64,000 bases of DNA, taken from positions 1 to 64,000 of the forward strand of contig NZ_JAHKRM010000006.1 in assembly GCF_019396345.1 (NCBI RefSeq), in the 5' to 3' direction. Below are positions 52,753 through 62,617 of this stretch, piece by piece. The notes under the pieces were generated by a model that had not been told where the DNA came from, searched no databases, and was given only the letters and a program-made list of their open reading frames with translations. Numbering within the stretch: position 1 is the first letter of the stretch; each line of letters begins with the position of its first letter. A program made the translations under genes and the position numbers. Source of the DNA: Nonomuraea guangzhouensis. GTDB taxonomy: Bacteria; Actinomycetota; Actinomycetes; Streptosporangiales; Streptosporangiaceae.

Positions 52753-53493
52753 TCACGCGTCGCGCCGTCGCATCAGCACGGCGCCCGCGAGCACGGCGAC
52801 GGCCACCCAGACGAGGTAGACCGCGAACCCGCTCCACGGGCCCAGGGAGCCGTTGCTCTGGCCGGACACGACCAGCAAGCCGGCGTTCGTGGTGAAATAG
52901 TCGGCCACGGTGCTGCCCCACTCGCCCGGGAGCTGGTTCGCCACCATGGGCAGGACTAGGATCAGCGCGATGGCCGACACGATCGCGCCCGGCGTGTGCC
53001 TGATCAGCGTGCCCAGTCCCAGCCCGAACAGCCCGCACGCGGTCAGGTAAAGACCGGACCCGAGTGCGGACCGCACCACCTCGCCCAGTTCGATCGACGG
53101 CGGCTGGAAGATCGCCACGCCGATGCCGATCGCCCCGGCCGACGCGGCCACACAGACGACCAGCGAGACCGCCACGAACACCACGATCTTACCGGTCAGC
53201 AGGCGTATGCGCTTGGGCACTGCCATGAGCGAGGTGCGGATGCCCCCGGTGCGGTACTCACTGGAGATCACCAGAACACCCAGGGTGGCCATGGACAGCG
53301 CGGCGAGCATCGAACCGGTCAAGCTCGCCGTGATCACGTGATCGCCCGGGACCCGCCCGCCGGCCGTGCTCCTTGCCGTGACACTGATGAGGGCCGCGAA
53401 GCCCAGCATCAGCCCGGCGGTGACGGCCAGCGTCCACACGGTGGACCGGACGGATCGGATCTTGGTCCACTCGGACCTGAGGATGTCCATCAT
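52753..53493 (-). CDS. ABC-2-type transporter permease
   Basis: ATG 53493 overlaps the upstream ATPase stop (ATGA); the longer open frame to 53883 lies over the ATPase gene. The 246-residue protein has six membrane spans (STVWTLAVTAGLMLGFAALI, MLAALSMATLGVLVISSEYR, IVVFVAVSLVVCVAASAGAI, SGLYLTACGLFGLGLGTLIR, and two more), and begins MMDILRSEWTKIRSVRST, the conserved start of this family. The MacB-like operon is convergent, 39 bases away. Confidence 0.92.
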   Translation of the reverse strand: MMDILRSEWTKIRSVRSTVWTLAVTAGLMLGFAALISVTARSTAGGRVPGDHVITASLTGSMLAALSMATLGVLVISSEYRTGGIRTSLMAVPKRIRLLTGKIVVFVAVSLVVCVAASAGAIGIGVAIFQPPSIELGEVVRSALGSGLYLTACGLFGLGLGTLIRHTPGAIVSAIALILVLPMVANQLPGEWGSTVADYFTTNAGLLVVSGQSNGSLGPWSGFAVYLVWVAVAVLAGAVLMRRRDA

Positions 53494-54380
53494 GACGAGT
53501 ACTCCAGGCTGTCCTTGGTGAGCTCCATGTAGGCCGCTTCGAGCGAGGGCTGGACGAGCGTCAGCTCCTCCAGCGGCAACCCGGCCCGCGCGGTGATCGT
53601 GCCGATCTCCAGCGGCGTCACTCCGGTCACCCGCAGGTGGTCGCCGTGCGACTCGCCGACCCTGATCAGCTCGGCCACCTCGGCCAGCCGCGGCGAGCGC
53701 ACCCGTACGTACGCCTGGGAGCTGCGCCCGATGAACTCCGACACGCTCGTGTCGGCGATCAGCGCGCCCTTGCCGATCACCACCAGGTGGTCGGCCGTCT
53801 GCGCCATCTCGCTCATCAGATGGCTGGAGACGAACACCGTGCGCCCCTCGCCCGCCAGCTTCCGCATGAAGGTGCGGATCCACAGGATGCCGTCCGGGTC
53901 CAGCCCGTTGACGGGCTCGTCGAACAGCAGGATCTCCGGATCGCCGAGCAGCGCGGCGGCGATGCCGAGCCGCTGCGACATGCCGAGCGAGAACCCGCCG
54001 ATCCGCCGCTTGGCCACCTTGGCCAGGCCGACCACCTCCAGCACCTCCTCGACCCTGGACGCCGGGATGCCGTTGGTCTGCGCGATGGCCAGCAGGTGGT
54101 TGCGGGCGTTGCGCCCGCCGTGCACGGCCTTGGCGTCTAGCAGCGCGCCGACCTTCCGCAACGGATGCCGCAGCTCGGCGTACGGCTTGCCGTCCACGAG
54201 GACCGAGCCGCCCGACGGATGGTCCAGGCCGAGGATCATGCGCATGGTGGTCGACTTGCCCGCGCCGTTGGGACCCAGGAATCCGGTCACCTGACCGGGT
54301 TCGACGTCGAAGGACAGGTCCGCGACGGCCACGGTGTCGCCGTAGCGTTTGGTCAGGTTGGTTGCCCGAATTGCGGTCAT
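53490..54380 (-). CDS. ABC transporter ATPase (drug/bacitracin-resistance type)
   Basis: The 296-residue protein has Walker A GPNGAGKSTTMRMILGLDHP, the long family-specific signature GGFSLGMSQRLGIAAAL, Walker B ILLFDEPVNGLDPDG and the switch VFVSSHLMSEMAQTADHL, plus a C-terminal ~75-residue regulatory tail. It forms an exporter with the permease encoded next. Upstream on the same strand is a two-component system, which probably controls it. Confidence 0.93.
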   Translation of the reverse strand: MTAIRATNLTKRYGDTVAVADLSFDVEPGQVTGFLGPNGAGKSTTMRMILGLDHPSGGSVLVDGKPYAELRHPLRKVGALLDAKAVHGGRNARNHLLAIAQTNGIPASRVEEVLEVVGLAKVAKRRIGGFSLGMSQRLGIAAALLGDPEILLFDEPVNGLDPDGILWIRTFMRKLAGEGRTVFVSSHLMSEMAQTADHLVVIGKGALIADTSVSEFIGRSSQAYVRVRSPRLAEVAELIRVGESHGDHLRVTGVTPLEIGTITARAGLPLEELTLVQPSLEAAYMELTKDSLEYSS

Positions 54381-54460
54381 GACTCCAGCGTGGCCGCGGT
54401 CGGCCGGAGTTTCTTCCTGCTCGGGGACCGTTCGCGCGCGCGGCTTCTGGGACCCTGCTC

Positions 54461-55120
54461 CTACTCTCCAGGGGTGATCAGCGCCGCCTCATAGGCCACG
54501 ATCACCGCCTGCGCCCGGTCCCGGGCGCCGATCTTGGCGAACAGGCTGGTCACGTGGTTCTTGACGGTCGAGGGGGAGACGTCCAGCTCCTCGGCGATCT
54601 CCGCGTTGGACCGGCCGCGGGCGATCAGGACGAGCGTCTCGCGCTCGCGCTCGGTCAGCCCGCCCAGCCGCGTGGGAACCGCCCGCTTGCGGGGCCGTGA
54701 CGCCCGTACGAACGTGCCGATCAGCCGGGTCAGCAGCCGCGGCGCCACGGCGGACTCGCCGCGGTGCACCACGCGGACGCCCTCGACCAGTTCCTCGGGG
54801 GAGACGTCCTTGGGCAGGAACCCGGCGGCGCCCGCACGCAGGGCCGCGACCACGTTCTCGTCCAGGTCGAACGTGCTCAGCGCGAGCACCCGCACGTCGG
54901 ACAGCTCGCCGGTGATCTGCTCGGTCGCGCGTACCCCGTCCAGGCCGGGCATGTGCAGGTCCATGAGCACCACGTCGGGGCGCAGCCGCCTGCTCAGCTC
55001 GACCGCCTCGGCGCCGTCGGCCGCCTGGCCCACCACGCGCAGGTCCGGCTGGGCGTCGAGCATGAGCTGGAAGCCCTTGCGCACCAGCGCGTGGTCGTCG
55101 GCCAGCAGTACGGCGATCAT
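54461..55120 (-). CDS. NarL-family response regulator controlling the ABC exporter (inferred)
   Basis: ATG 55120 follows GGAGAGAAC and overlaps the kinase stop by 4 bases. The 219-residue protein has the receiver (VLLADDHALVRKGFQ; Asp in DVVLMDLHMPGLDG; Lys in FLPKDVSPEE) and LuxR DNA-binding domain (LTERERETLVLIARGRSNAE, STVKNHVTSLFAKIGARDRA). The transporter genes follow 80 bases downstream, which suggests they are its target. Confidence 0.93.
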   Translation of the reverse strand: MIAVLLADDHALVRKGFQLMLDAQPDLRVVGQAADGAEAVELSRRLRPDVVLMDLHMPGLDGVRATEQITGELSDVRVLALSTFDLDENVVAALRAGAAGFLPKDVSPEELVEGVRVVHRGESAVAPRLLTRLIGTFVRASRPRKRAVPTRLGGLTERERETLVLIARGRSNAEIAEELDVSPSTVKNHVTSLFAKIGARDRAQAVIVAYEAALITPGE

Positions 55121-56304
55121 GTTCTCTCCAGGGGGATCCGGGCATGCACGACGAAGCCGCCCTCCAGGCGGGGACCCGTGCGCAGCAGGCCGCCGCACAG
55201 TGCCACGCGCTCGGCCATCCCGTCCAGCCCGAACCCCGGCGCGGCGGCCGTCCGGCCGCCCGGCGTGGGCAGGCCGTCGTCGATGACCTCCACCTCGACG
55301 GCCTCGCCCTCGTACGCCAGCCGGACGCTCGCCCGAGCCCCCGCGGCGTGCTTGCGGGTGTTGGTCAGCGCCTCCTGCACGATCCGGTAGACGGCGTGGT
55401 CGACGGCCGCGGGCAGCGTGACGGGCTCGCCGGTCACGGTCAGGCTCGCGGGCAGCCCGGCGGTCTCGGCCTCCTGGACCAGCGCGGGCAGCCGGGCCGC
55501 GCCCACCCCGGTCGCCGCGTCCGCGCCGCCCTCGACCCGGACCAGGCCATCGGTGGTGAGCACGCCGCCGGTCCTGACCGGGTCGTCGGCCCTGAGCACG
55601 TAGAGGAGTTGGCGCATCTCGGCCAGTGCCTGGCGGGCGGTCCGCTCCGCACCGGCCAGGGCGTCAAGGGCGACATCCTCGCTCGGCGGCAGGGTGGCTC
55701 TGGCGCCGCCGACCAGCACGTTGATCACGCTGATGTGGTGGGCCACGACGTCGTGCAGCTCCCTGGCGATCCTCCGCCGCTCGGCGCGGACCGCGCTCTC
55801 GGCCGCCTCCCGCTGGCCGCGCTCTCTGAGCTCGGCGCGCATCCTGACGAACTGCCCGATGCCCACGATGATCAGCGGATAGATCATCCCTCCTATCCAG
55901 GAACCGGCCAGCGGCCTGGTCAGGGCGGTCGCCACCCCGTAGACCACGCTGACGCCGGCGGCGGTGAGCGCGGCGGTCCTGCCCGGGGTGTAACGGCCCA
56001 CGCTGTAGAAGGCGATCATCGAGGTGAGGGAGTTGCTCGGCAGGATGTCGGCGGTCATGCCGAAGACGTCGGCGACCGTCTCGATCGCGGCGACGGTGAT
56101 CGGCCTGTTCCGCCGTAACAGCAGCGGGAACGTGCAGATGATGAAGAGACCGGCGCCCTTGGCGACGTCCGGGTAGCCGTCGCGCCAGGTGGAGTACAGG
56201 CCGATGCTCGCGCCGATGACGAGCACGGCCACCAGCGTGCTGTCGAAGACGCGCGGACGCTTGAAGAAACGCCATGCGGCCGTGATCCGACGCATGAAGC
56301 GCAT
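55117..56304 (-). CDS. Membrane sensor histidine kinase (HisKA_3 type)
   Basis: The 395-residue protein has about five N-terminal membrane segments (STLVAVLVIGASIGLYSTW, GAGLFIICTFPLLL, MIYPLIIVGIGQFVRM, and others), then the H-box RRIARELHDVVAHHISVINV and ATPase boxes ALTNTRKHAAGA and PGFGLDGMAERVALCGG. No extracytoplasmic domain is visible, so it may sense the membrane or its transporter. It is the first gene of the kinase-regulator-exporter cluster. Confidence 0.92.
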   Translation of the reverse strand: MRFMRRITAAWRFFKRPRVFDSTLVAVLVIGASIGLYSTWRDGYPDVAKGAGLFIICTFPLLLRRNRPITVAAIETVADVFGMTADILPSNSLTSMIAFYSVGRYTPGRTAALTAAGVSVVYGVATALTRPLAGSWIGGMIYPLIIVGIGQFVRMRAELRERGQREAAESAVRAERRRIARELHDVVAHHISVINVLVGGARATLPPSEDVALDALAGAERTARQALAEMRQLLYVLRADDPVRTGGVLTTDGLVRVEGGADAATGVGAARLPALVQEAETAGLPASLTVTGEPVTLPAAVDHAVYRIVQEALTNTRKHAAGARASVRLAYEGEAVEVEVIDDGLPTPGGRTAAAPGFGLDGMAERVALCGGLLRTGPRLEGGFVVHARIPLERT

Positions 56305-56318
56305 GATCCAACCCTATG

Positions 56319-56333
56319 TTTCAATTTTTGAAA
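56319..56333. promoter_or_regulatory. Palindrome upstream of the kinase gene
   Basis: TTTCAA-TTT-TTGAAA is a perfect 6+6 palindrome with a 3-base spacer, 15 bases upstream of the kinase start and about 100 bases from the divergent acuC start. It is an AT-rich island in GC-rich DNA and may be the binding site of the response regulator. Confidence 0.5.
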
Positions 56334-56433
56334 AGTGACGATATTTCGCCGGAGTAGCCGACGTCACCGTATGGACGTGCTCCGCTGACGCTGCGGTAAC
56401 GTCGCCTCAAGGGGCGAGGCGACGGGAGCGGGC

Positions 56434-57597
56434 ATGAGTTCGACGGCACGGGCCATCTGGGACGACGCTCTCATCTCCTACGACTTCGGGCCGGGCCATC
56501 CGCTGGCGCCCGTCAGGGTGGAGCTGACGATGGCGCTGGCCCGCGAGCTCGGCGTGCTCGACAAGATCGAGGTGGTCGGCTGCGTGCCCGCCACCGACGA
56601 CGAGCTGGCCATGGTGCACAAGCGCGACTACATCGAGGCGGTCAAGCGCGTCTCGGCCTCGGGCGGCCCCGACCTGTCCGCGGGGCTCGGCACGTCTGAC
56701 AATCCCGCGTTCAAGGGCGTGCACGACGCCTCCGCGCTCATCGCGGGCGCCACCCTGGCCGCCGCCCGCGCGGTCTGGGAGGGCACGGCCGAGCACGCGG
56801 TCAACATCGCCGGCGGCCTGCACCACGCGATGGCCGGCTGCGCCAGCGGCTTCTGCGTCTACAACGATCCGGCGCTGGCCATCGCCTGGCTGCTCGCGCA
56901 GGGGGTCGGCCGCATCGCGTACGTGGACGTCGACGTGCACCACGGCGACGGCGTGCAGGCACTGTTCTACGACGATCCCCGGGTGCTGACGATCAGCCTG
57001 CACGAGAGCCCGCGCACGCTGTTCCCCGGCACCGGGTTCCCCGGGGAGACCGGCGCCGACGGCTCGGCGGTCAACGTGGCGCTGCCCGCGGGCTGCGGCG
57101 ACGCGGGCTGGCTGCGGGCCTTCGAGGCGATCGCGCCGCCGCTGCTGCGTGAGTTCCGGCCGGACATCCTGGTGACCCAGCACGGCTGCGACAGCCACGC
57201 GCTCGACCCGCTCGCCAACCTGATGCTCAGCGTCGACGGACAGCGTGCCGCCTACGCGTACCTGCACCGGCTGGCCCACGAGACGGCCGGCGGCCGGTGG
57301 ATCGCGACGGGCGGCGGCGGCTACGAACTGGTCCAGGTGGTGCCGCGGGCCTGGACGCACCTGATCGCCGAGCTGTCCGGGCATCCGCTCGATCCGGCCA
57401 CCCAGACACCCCCGGCGTGGCGGGCTTTCGTACGGGAGCGGACGGGGGAGACGGCCCCGCTGACCATGACCGACGGCAGAAATCCGGAATTTCGCGACCT
57501 GTCGGGTGGTTATGACCCAGCAGACCCCATCGACCGTGCGGTCATGGCGACCCGACAGGCGGTCTTCCCCCTGCACGGCCTCGACCCGATGCCCTAG
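56434..57597 (+). CDS. acuC: AcuC-type histone-deacetylase-like hydrolase
   Basis: The 387-residue protein is a class I HDAC-fold enzyme. The active-site histidine pair and metal ligands appear in GGLHHAMAGCASGFCVYNDP (HH...), YVDVDVHHGDGVQALFYDDP (Asp and His ligands) and LVTQHGCDSHALDPLANLML (Asp). In B. subtilis AcuC deacetylates and reactivates acetyl-CoA synthetase. No acetoin genes are near. A conserved 'phosphatase' follows 8 bases downstream and is probably co-transcribed. Confidence 0.93.
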   Translation: MSSTARAIWDDALISYDFGPGHPLAPVRVELTMALARELGVLDKIEVVGCVPATDDELAMVHKRDYIEAVKRVSASGGPDLSAGLGTSDNPAFKGVHDASALIAGATLAAARAVWEGTAEHAVNIAGGLHHAMAGCASGFCVYNDPALAIAWLLAQGVGRIAYVDVDVHHGDGVQALFYDDPRVLTISLHESPRTLFPGTGFPGETGADGSAVNVALPAGCGDAGWLRAFEAIAPPLLREFRPDILVTQHGCDSHALDPLANLMLSVDGQRAAYAYLHRLAHETAGGRWIATGGGGYELVQVVPRAWTHLIAELSGHPLDPATQTPPAWRAFVRERTGETAPLTMTDGRNPEFRDLSGGYDPADPIDRAVMATRQAVFPLHGLDPMP

Positions 57598-57605
57598 GGA
57601 GAGCT

Positions 57606-58388
57606 GTGCTCAGCCGCGACCAACTCCGTGAACACCTGATCCGGACCCGGATCGCCGGCGAGGTCGCGACTTCGCGCGAGAACAACCTCGACCACTACAG
57701 TTCGGCGGCCAACCGCGACCCGTACTACCTGCTGGGGCTGACCCTCGAACAGCCGTGGTCGTTCCGGGACGTCCTCGCGCAGATGGCCAAGTCGGCGGGG
57801 GTGAAGGCCGATCCGGGGCACCGCTGGGGCCAGGACACCATCGACCCCGACCTGACGATCGACGCGCTCGACGCCATGGCCGACCGGATCGCCGGCGTGC
57901 TGTCGCGGGAGAACCCGCGGCTGCTGTTCGCCACCGGGCACCCCACGGGCCTGCTCGCCGTCCACCTGCCGCTCGCCCGGTTCGCCGTCGAGCGCGGGGC
58001 GACGCTGCTGACGCCGGCCGAGGGATGGACCTACTCGGGGTCGGGCTTCGGACGCGCGCGCAAGATCCGCTATCTCCAGGACATCGCGATGCTCGATGAC
58101 AAGGGCGGGTTCGTGCACACCCACGACTCGGCCCCGATGGAGCGGATGCTCACCGTGCTGGGAGACGCCTCGCCGGACCTCGTCATCGCCGACCACGGGT
58201 GGGCGGGGGCGGCCGGAGAGGCGGGCGTGCCGACGGTGGCGTTCGCCGACAGCAACGACCCTGGACTCTTCCTGGGTGAGGCGGAGGGCAAGATCGACGT
58301 CGTCGTTCCACTCGACGACAATGTGCTACCGCGCCACTACGCTCCGTTGACCGCTCATCTGGTCACACGAGCCTCACGGACCCCATGA
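57606..58388 (+). CDS. Conserved actinobacterial 'phosphatase' family protein
   Basis: The 260-residue protein matches in my memory a Streptomyces family annotated only as 'phosphatase'. Conserved parts include HLIRTRIAGEVATSRENNLD, KADPGHRWGQDTIDPDLTID, LLFATGHPTGLLAVHLPLAR, FVHTHDSAPMERMLTVLGDA, and DLVIADHGWAGAAGEAGVPT. The several Asp/His motifs (GHPTG, HTHD, ADHGW, ADSNDP) suggest a metal- or nucleotide-dependent hydrolase. The fold is unclear to me and the reaction unproven. Confidence 0.7.
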   Translation: MLSRDQLREHLIRTRIAGEVATSRENNLDHYSSAANRDPYYLLGLTLEQPWSFRDVLAQMAKSAGVKADPGHRWGQDTIDPDLTIDALDAMADRIAGVLSRENPRLLFATGHPTGLLAVHLPLARFAVERGATLLTPAEGWTYSGSGFGRARKIRYLQDIAMLDDKGGFVHTHDSAPMERMLTVLGDASPDLVIADHGWAGAAGEAGVPTVAFADSNDPGLFLGEAEGKIDVVVPLDDNVLPRHYAPLTAHLVTRASRTP

Positions 58389-58700
58389 GTCCGATTCGGT
58401 CATACCCATACGGTCTTTTCGCGCCTGCATTCCAAGAGGCTCGCAGTCCCTTTGCCAACTTTTGAGGCACCCTGGGCGACTCTTATGTGTGACAAGTTGG
58501 ACAGTTCCAACGTCTAGGCGAGGTGCTCAAGCCAGTGGTTAACCAGCATCTTTGCTGGTTCGGCTGACAGGTGGCTCCGTCAACTGAGAAAATAGGGGGT
58601 TTGCGCTATCGGAGTCCCGACTTACGCTGACGGCAGTACACGTGCGTGAGCAATGGCACCAGTGGGGATAACCCGTAAACACGTGCGGAAGAGGCGTCCG
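58389..58700. other. 312-bp stretch before the excisionase-like gene
   Basis: It contains a small hairpin, AACCAGCA-TCTT-TGCTGGTT (58541-58560), with no T tract, and two direct copies of ACACGTGCG (58638-58646 and 58679-58687) just upstream of the start codon. No coding frame is seen. Confidence 0.55.
58638..58687 (+). promoter_or_regulatory. Direct repeats upstream of the small HTH gene
   Basis: ACACGTGCG occurs at 58638-58646 and 58679-58687, 41 bases apart (about four helical turns). BldC-like and excisionase-like winged-helix proteins bind direct repeats, so autoregulation is possible. Confidence 0.4.
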
Positions 58701-58904
58701 ATGGGTGCAGGCGAAAGACCTCTCAGCGAGGTGAAGTTCCTGACCGTGGCGGAAGTGGCCACGGTCATGCGGGTGTCCAAGATGACGGTGTACCGCCTGG
58801 TGCACTCTGGCGAGCTGCCGGCCATCCGTGTCGGCCGGTCGTTCAGGGTGCCCGAGCAGGCGGTCCACGACTATCTGCGGGAGGCCTACATCGAGGCAGG
58901 CTAA
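58701..58904 (+). CDS. Excisionase/MerR-like small DNA-binding protein (Rv0500A type)
   Basis: ATG 58701 has GGAAGAGG at a normal distance; an upstream in-frame GTG at 58653 is less likely. The 67-residue protein is a single winged helix-turn-helix: EVKFLTVAEVATVMRVSKMT, VYRLVHSGELPAIRVGRSFR, VPEQAVHDYLREAYIEAG. It belongs to the excisionase-like family that includes mycobacterial Rv0500A and distantly BldC. The next genes match Rv0500B, Rv0501 and Rv0502, so the block is an old conserved unit and not prophage debris. Confidence 0.92.
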   Translation: MGAGERPLSEVKFLTVAEVATVMRVSKMTVYRLVHSGELPAIRVGRSFRVPEQAVHDYLREAYIEAG

Positions 58905-59079
58905 GACTGAGGTAGCGGCGTATGCCACACGCCGTGAATGCCGTCGTGGGAGATGCCCGGCCGCCACCGAGCGGCCGGGCTCACCCCCCAGGGCGCGATC
59001 CACAGGCGATCGCCGGTAGTCTGTGAGCCGGTGTGCGCTCGCGCATCGATCAGACTTGCTATCAGTACCTGGGGGTCCC

Positions 59080-59178
59080 GTGGGCTCTGTGATCAAGAAG
59101 CGCCGCAAGCGGATGGCCAAGAAGAAGCACCGCAAGCTGCTCAAGAAGACGCGCATCCAGCGGCGCAACAAGAAGTAA
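59080..59178 (+). CDS. 32-residue bS22/AURKAIP1-like basic protein
   Basis: GTG 59080 starts a 32-residue protein that is almost all Lys and Arg: [20 protein letters not shown], then [12 protein letters not shown]. This is the actinobacterial AURKAIP1/COX24-domain protein, known in mycobacteria as Rv0500B and seen in mycobacterial ribosome structures as bS22. The upstream TGGGGGTCCC is a weak ribosome site. It lies between the HTH gene and the epimerase as in mycobacteria. Confidence 0.93.
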   Translation: MGSVIKKRRKRMAKKKHRKLLKKTRIQRRNKK

Positions 59179-59200
59179 CAGACGCAGCTGCGAGGCGCTG

Positions 59201-60192
59201 ATGACCCACACCGTGCTCGTCACCGGGGTCTCGCGCCACGTGGGCGCCCGGCTGGCGAGCGTTCTCGCCGCAGACCCGGACATCAGTCGCGTCATCGGAG
59301 TAGACACCGTGCCGCCGCCCTCGCTGACGCGAGATGGCGGCATCTCCCTCGGCCGGACGGAGTTCGTCCGGGTCGATCTACGCAGCCCGGACATCGCTCA
59401 GGTGATCGCGGCTGCCGACATCGACACCGTTGTGCACATGAGCCTGGTCAGCGCTCCGTCGAGGGGCGCGGGCAGGGCCGTGATGAAGGAGCACAACGTC
59501 ATCGGCACCATGCAGTTGCTCGGTGCCTGCCAGCGGTCGACGACCGTGCGGCGTGTGGTGGTCCGTTCGACCACCGCCGTCTACGGTTCGTCGCCACGGG
59601 ATCCGGCGGTGTTCACCGAGGACCTGGAGTCGCACGAGGGCCCCAGCCACGGCTACGCCAAGGACGCGGTCGAGGTCGAGGGCTACGTGCGTGGGTTCGC
59701 GCGCCGTCGACCCGACATGGCGGTGTCGCTGCTGCGGTTCGCCAACTTCATGGGTCCGGGTGTCGACTCGCCGCTGACCCGTTACTTCACCCAGCCGGTG
59801 CTGCCGACCGTGTTCGGCTTCGACCCGCGGCTGCAGTTCGTCCATGAGGACGACGCCGTCGAGGTGCTGCGCCGGATGGCGACCGAAGACCACCCCGGCA
59901 CGTTCAACGTGGCCGGGGCAGGCGTGTTGCTGCTGTCGCAGTGCGCGCGCCGGGCGGGGCGGCCGACACTGCCGCTGTTCGCGCCCGCCTTCCGCCTGCT
60001 GGGCGATTCCGCGCGCCGGGCCGGCCTGGTCGACTACTCGCCCGAGCAGGTCCGGTTGATGAGCTACGGCCGGGTGGTCGACTGCTCCAGGCTGGAGGCC
60101 GAGCTGGGCTGGAAGCCGAAGTTCACCACCGGAGCGGCTTTCGACGACTTTCTGCTCTCGCGGGGGCTGCACCCGCTCGGAGGTGTGCGGCA

Positions 60193-60196
<4 letters not shown>
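59201..60196 (+). CDS. NAD-dependent epimerase/dehydratase (Rv0501/GalE2-like)
   Basis: The 331-residue extended SDR starts TVLVTGVSRHVGARLASVLA (G-x-x-x-x-x-G variant of the usual motif) and has RRVVVRSTTAVYGSSPRDPA, then HGYAKDAVEVEGYVRGF with the catalytic Tyr-x3-Lys. It also has LRFANFMGPGVDS. It corresponds to mycobacterial Rv0501 by sequence type and position. The sugar substrate is unknown. The acyltransferase start overlaps its stop. Confidence 0.9.
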
Positions 60197-61089
<893 letters not shown>

Positions 61090-61168
61090 CCTCAGCGGAC
61101 CTCCCTGCAACCGGTGGCGCGTTCGCGGTGTTCTCCCTGTGAAAGAACACCGGAACCGAAGGAACACC

Positions 61169-61963
61169 ATGGATCTGCAACTTGCCGGCCGCGTCGCCAT
61201 CGTCACCGGGGCGTCCAAGGGCATCGGCCTGGCCGTGACCACCACGCTGATCGAGGAAGGCGCGCACGTCGTCGCGGCCTCCAGGACCCGCACCCCCGAA
61301 CTGCCCGACAAGGCGGTGCACGTGCCGGTCGACCTGATGGACCCGCAGGCGCCCGCCGAGGTGGTGGCCCGCGCGGTCGAGGAGTTCGGGCGGCTCGACA
61401 TCCTGGTCAACAACGCCGGTGGGCCGCCGCCCGGCGTGACGCTGCCGCACGCCGGCTTCATGAACTCGGACGACGCCACCTGGCAGGCGATGTTCGAGTT
61501 CAACCTGTTCTCCGTCATCCGGATGATCCGCTCGGCCGTACCGGTCATGCTGGAGGGCGGCGGCGGCTCGATCGTCAACGTCTCCTCGGTCAGCGCCAGG
61601 CAGCCGGCGGTGGTGAACATGGATTACGGCGCGGCCAAGTCGGCCCTGACCTACGTCAGCAAGGCGGTCGACGAGGAGTACGGCCCGCAGGGCATCCGGG
61701 TGAACACGGTCTCTCCCGGACCCGTGCTCACCCCGTGGTGGACCGACGAGGGCGGCGCCGCGGACGTCTTCGCGGGCATGGTCGGCTCCGACAGGGACAG
61801 CGTCATCACCCAGGTGGCCCCTGAGATGATGAAGCTGACGACCGGCCGCCTGGTCGCCCCGCAGGAGGTCGCCGACGCGATCGCCCTCCTCGTCTCGCCG
61901 CGCTCCGGCAGCACGGCGGGCGCCGACCTGGTGATCGACGGAGGCTGTCTCAAGGAGCTGTGA
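61169..61963 (+). CDS. SDR-family oxidoreductase
   Basis: ATG 61169 has AAGGAA 6 bases upstream; the in-frame GTG 61139 is less likely. The 264-residue protein has AIVTGASKGIGLAV, NNAGGPPPGV, NVSSVSARQP and YGAAKSAL (Tyr-x3-Lys), and ends with a GGCLKEL tail typical of FabG-like dehydrogenases. Substrate unknown. It lies alone between the Rv0502-like gene and the sigma-factor gene. Confidence 0.9.
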   Translation: MDLQLAGRVAIVTGASKGIGLAVTTTLIEEGAHVVAASRTRTPELPDKAVHVPVDLMDPQAPAEVVARAVEEFGRLDILVNNAGGPPPGVTLPHAGFMNSDDATWQAMFEFNLFSVIRMIRSAVPVMLEGGGGSIVNVSSVSARQPAVVNMDYGAAKSALTYVSKAVDEEYGPQGIRVNTVSPGPVLTPWWTDEGGAADVFAGMVGSDRDSVITQVAPEMMKLTTGRLVAPQEVADAIALLVSPRSGSTAGADLVIDGGCLKEL

Positions 61964-62033
61964 TCCCGCCGTGAACCTCTATGGCGGGTTGTGGTGATAC
62001 ATCCGTGACCGACTTCCCCGCAGAAGGGCGGAG

Positions 62034-62615
62034 ATGATCACGCAACCCGCCACCAGGGGTGCGGATGCCGAGCTGGTGAGCGCTTCCTTAACCGATCCTG
62101 AAGCGTTCGCCGAGCTCTTCGACCGCTACTCCGCCATGCTCTACAGGTACGTCTCCAAGCGCCTGGGCCCCGAACCGGCCGAGGACATCGTCGGCGAGAC
62201 GTTCCTGGTCGCCTTCTCCCGCAGGAGGAGCTACGACCCGAGCTACCCAGACGCCAGGCCGTGGCTCTTCGGCATCCTGACCAAACTCGTCTCCCGCCAC
62301 CACCGCACCGAGGCGGCCCGATATCGCGCCCTGCAGCGCGCCCCTGTCGACGCCCACGTGGAATCTCCGGCCGACCGCGTGGCCGCCGGGGTGACCGCGC
62401 AGGCCTCGCGCCCCGAACTGGCCAGCGCGCTGGCCGCCCTGCCCGCCAAGGACCGCGACGTGCTCCTGCTGATCGCGTGGGGCGATCTGACGTACGACGA
62501 GGTCGCGCGGGCTCTCGGCATCCCGATCGGCACTGTGCGCTCCCGCCTCAACAGGGGCAGGCGGAAGGTACGCGCGTCGCTCGGCGACACCAACCCGATG
62601 CTGGAGGAGGAGTGA
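62034..62615 (+). CDS. ECF-type RNA polymerase sigma factor
   Basis: AGAAGGGCGGAG directly precedes ATG 62034. The 193-residue protein has region 2 (FAELFDRYSAMLYRYVSKRL, then EDIVGETFLVAFSRRRSY and PWLFGILTKLVSRHHR) and region 4 (LPAKDRDVLLLIAWGDLTYD, EVARALGIPIGTVRSRLNRG). No separate anti-sigma gene follows; instead the next gene (start 62618, 2 bases after the stop) encodes a transmembrane LCP protein with an anti-sigma-like N-terminus. Confidence 0.93.
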   Translation: MITQPATRGADAELVSASLTDPEAFAELFDRYSAMLYRYVSKRLGPEPAEDIVGETFLVAFSRRRSYDPSYPDARPWLFGILTKLVSRHHRTEAARYRALQRAPVDAHVESPADRVAAGVTAQASRPELASALAALPAKDRDVLLLIAWGDLTYDEVARALGIPIGTVRSRLNRGRRKVRASLGDTNPMLEEE

Positions 62616-62617
62616 CG

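Noticed and set aside
58541..58560. Hairpin as a terminator of the acuC operon
   Set aside because: The stem is only 8 bp, 150 bases past the stop, with no T tract; left as an unassigned structure.
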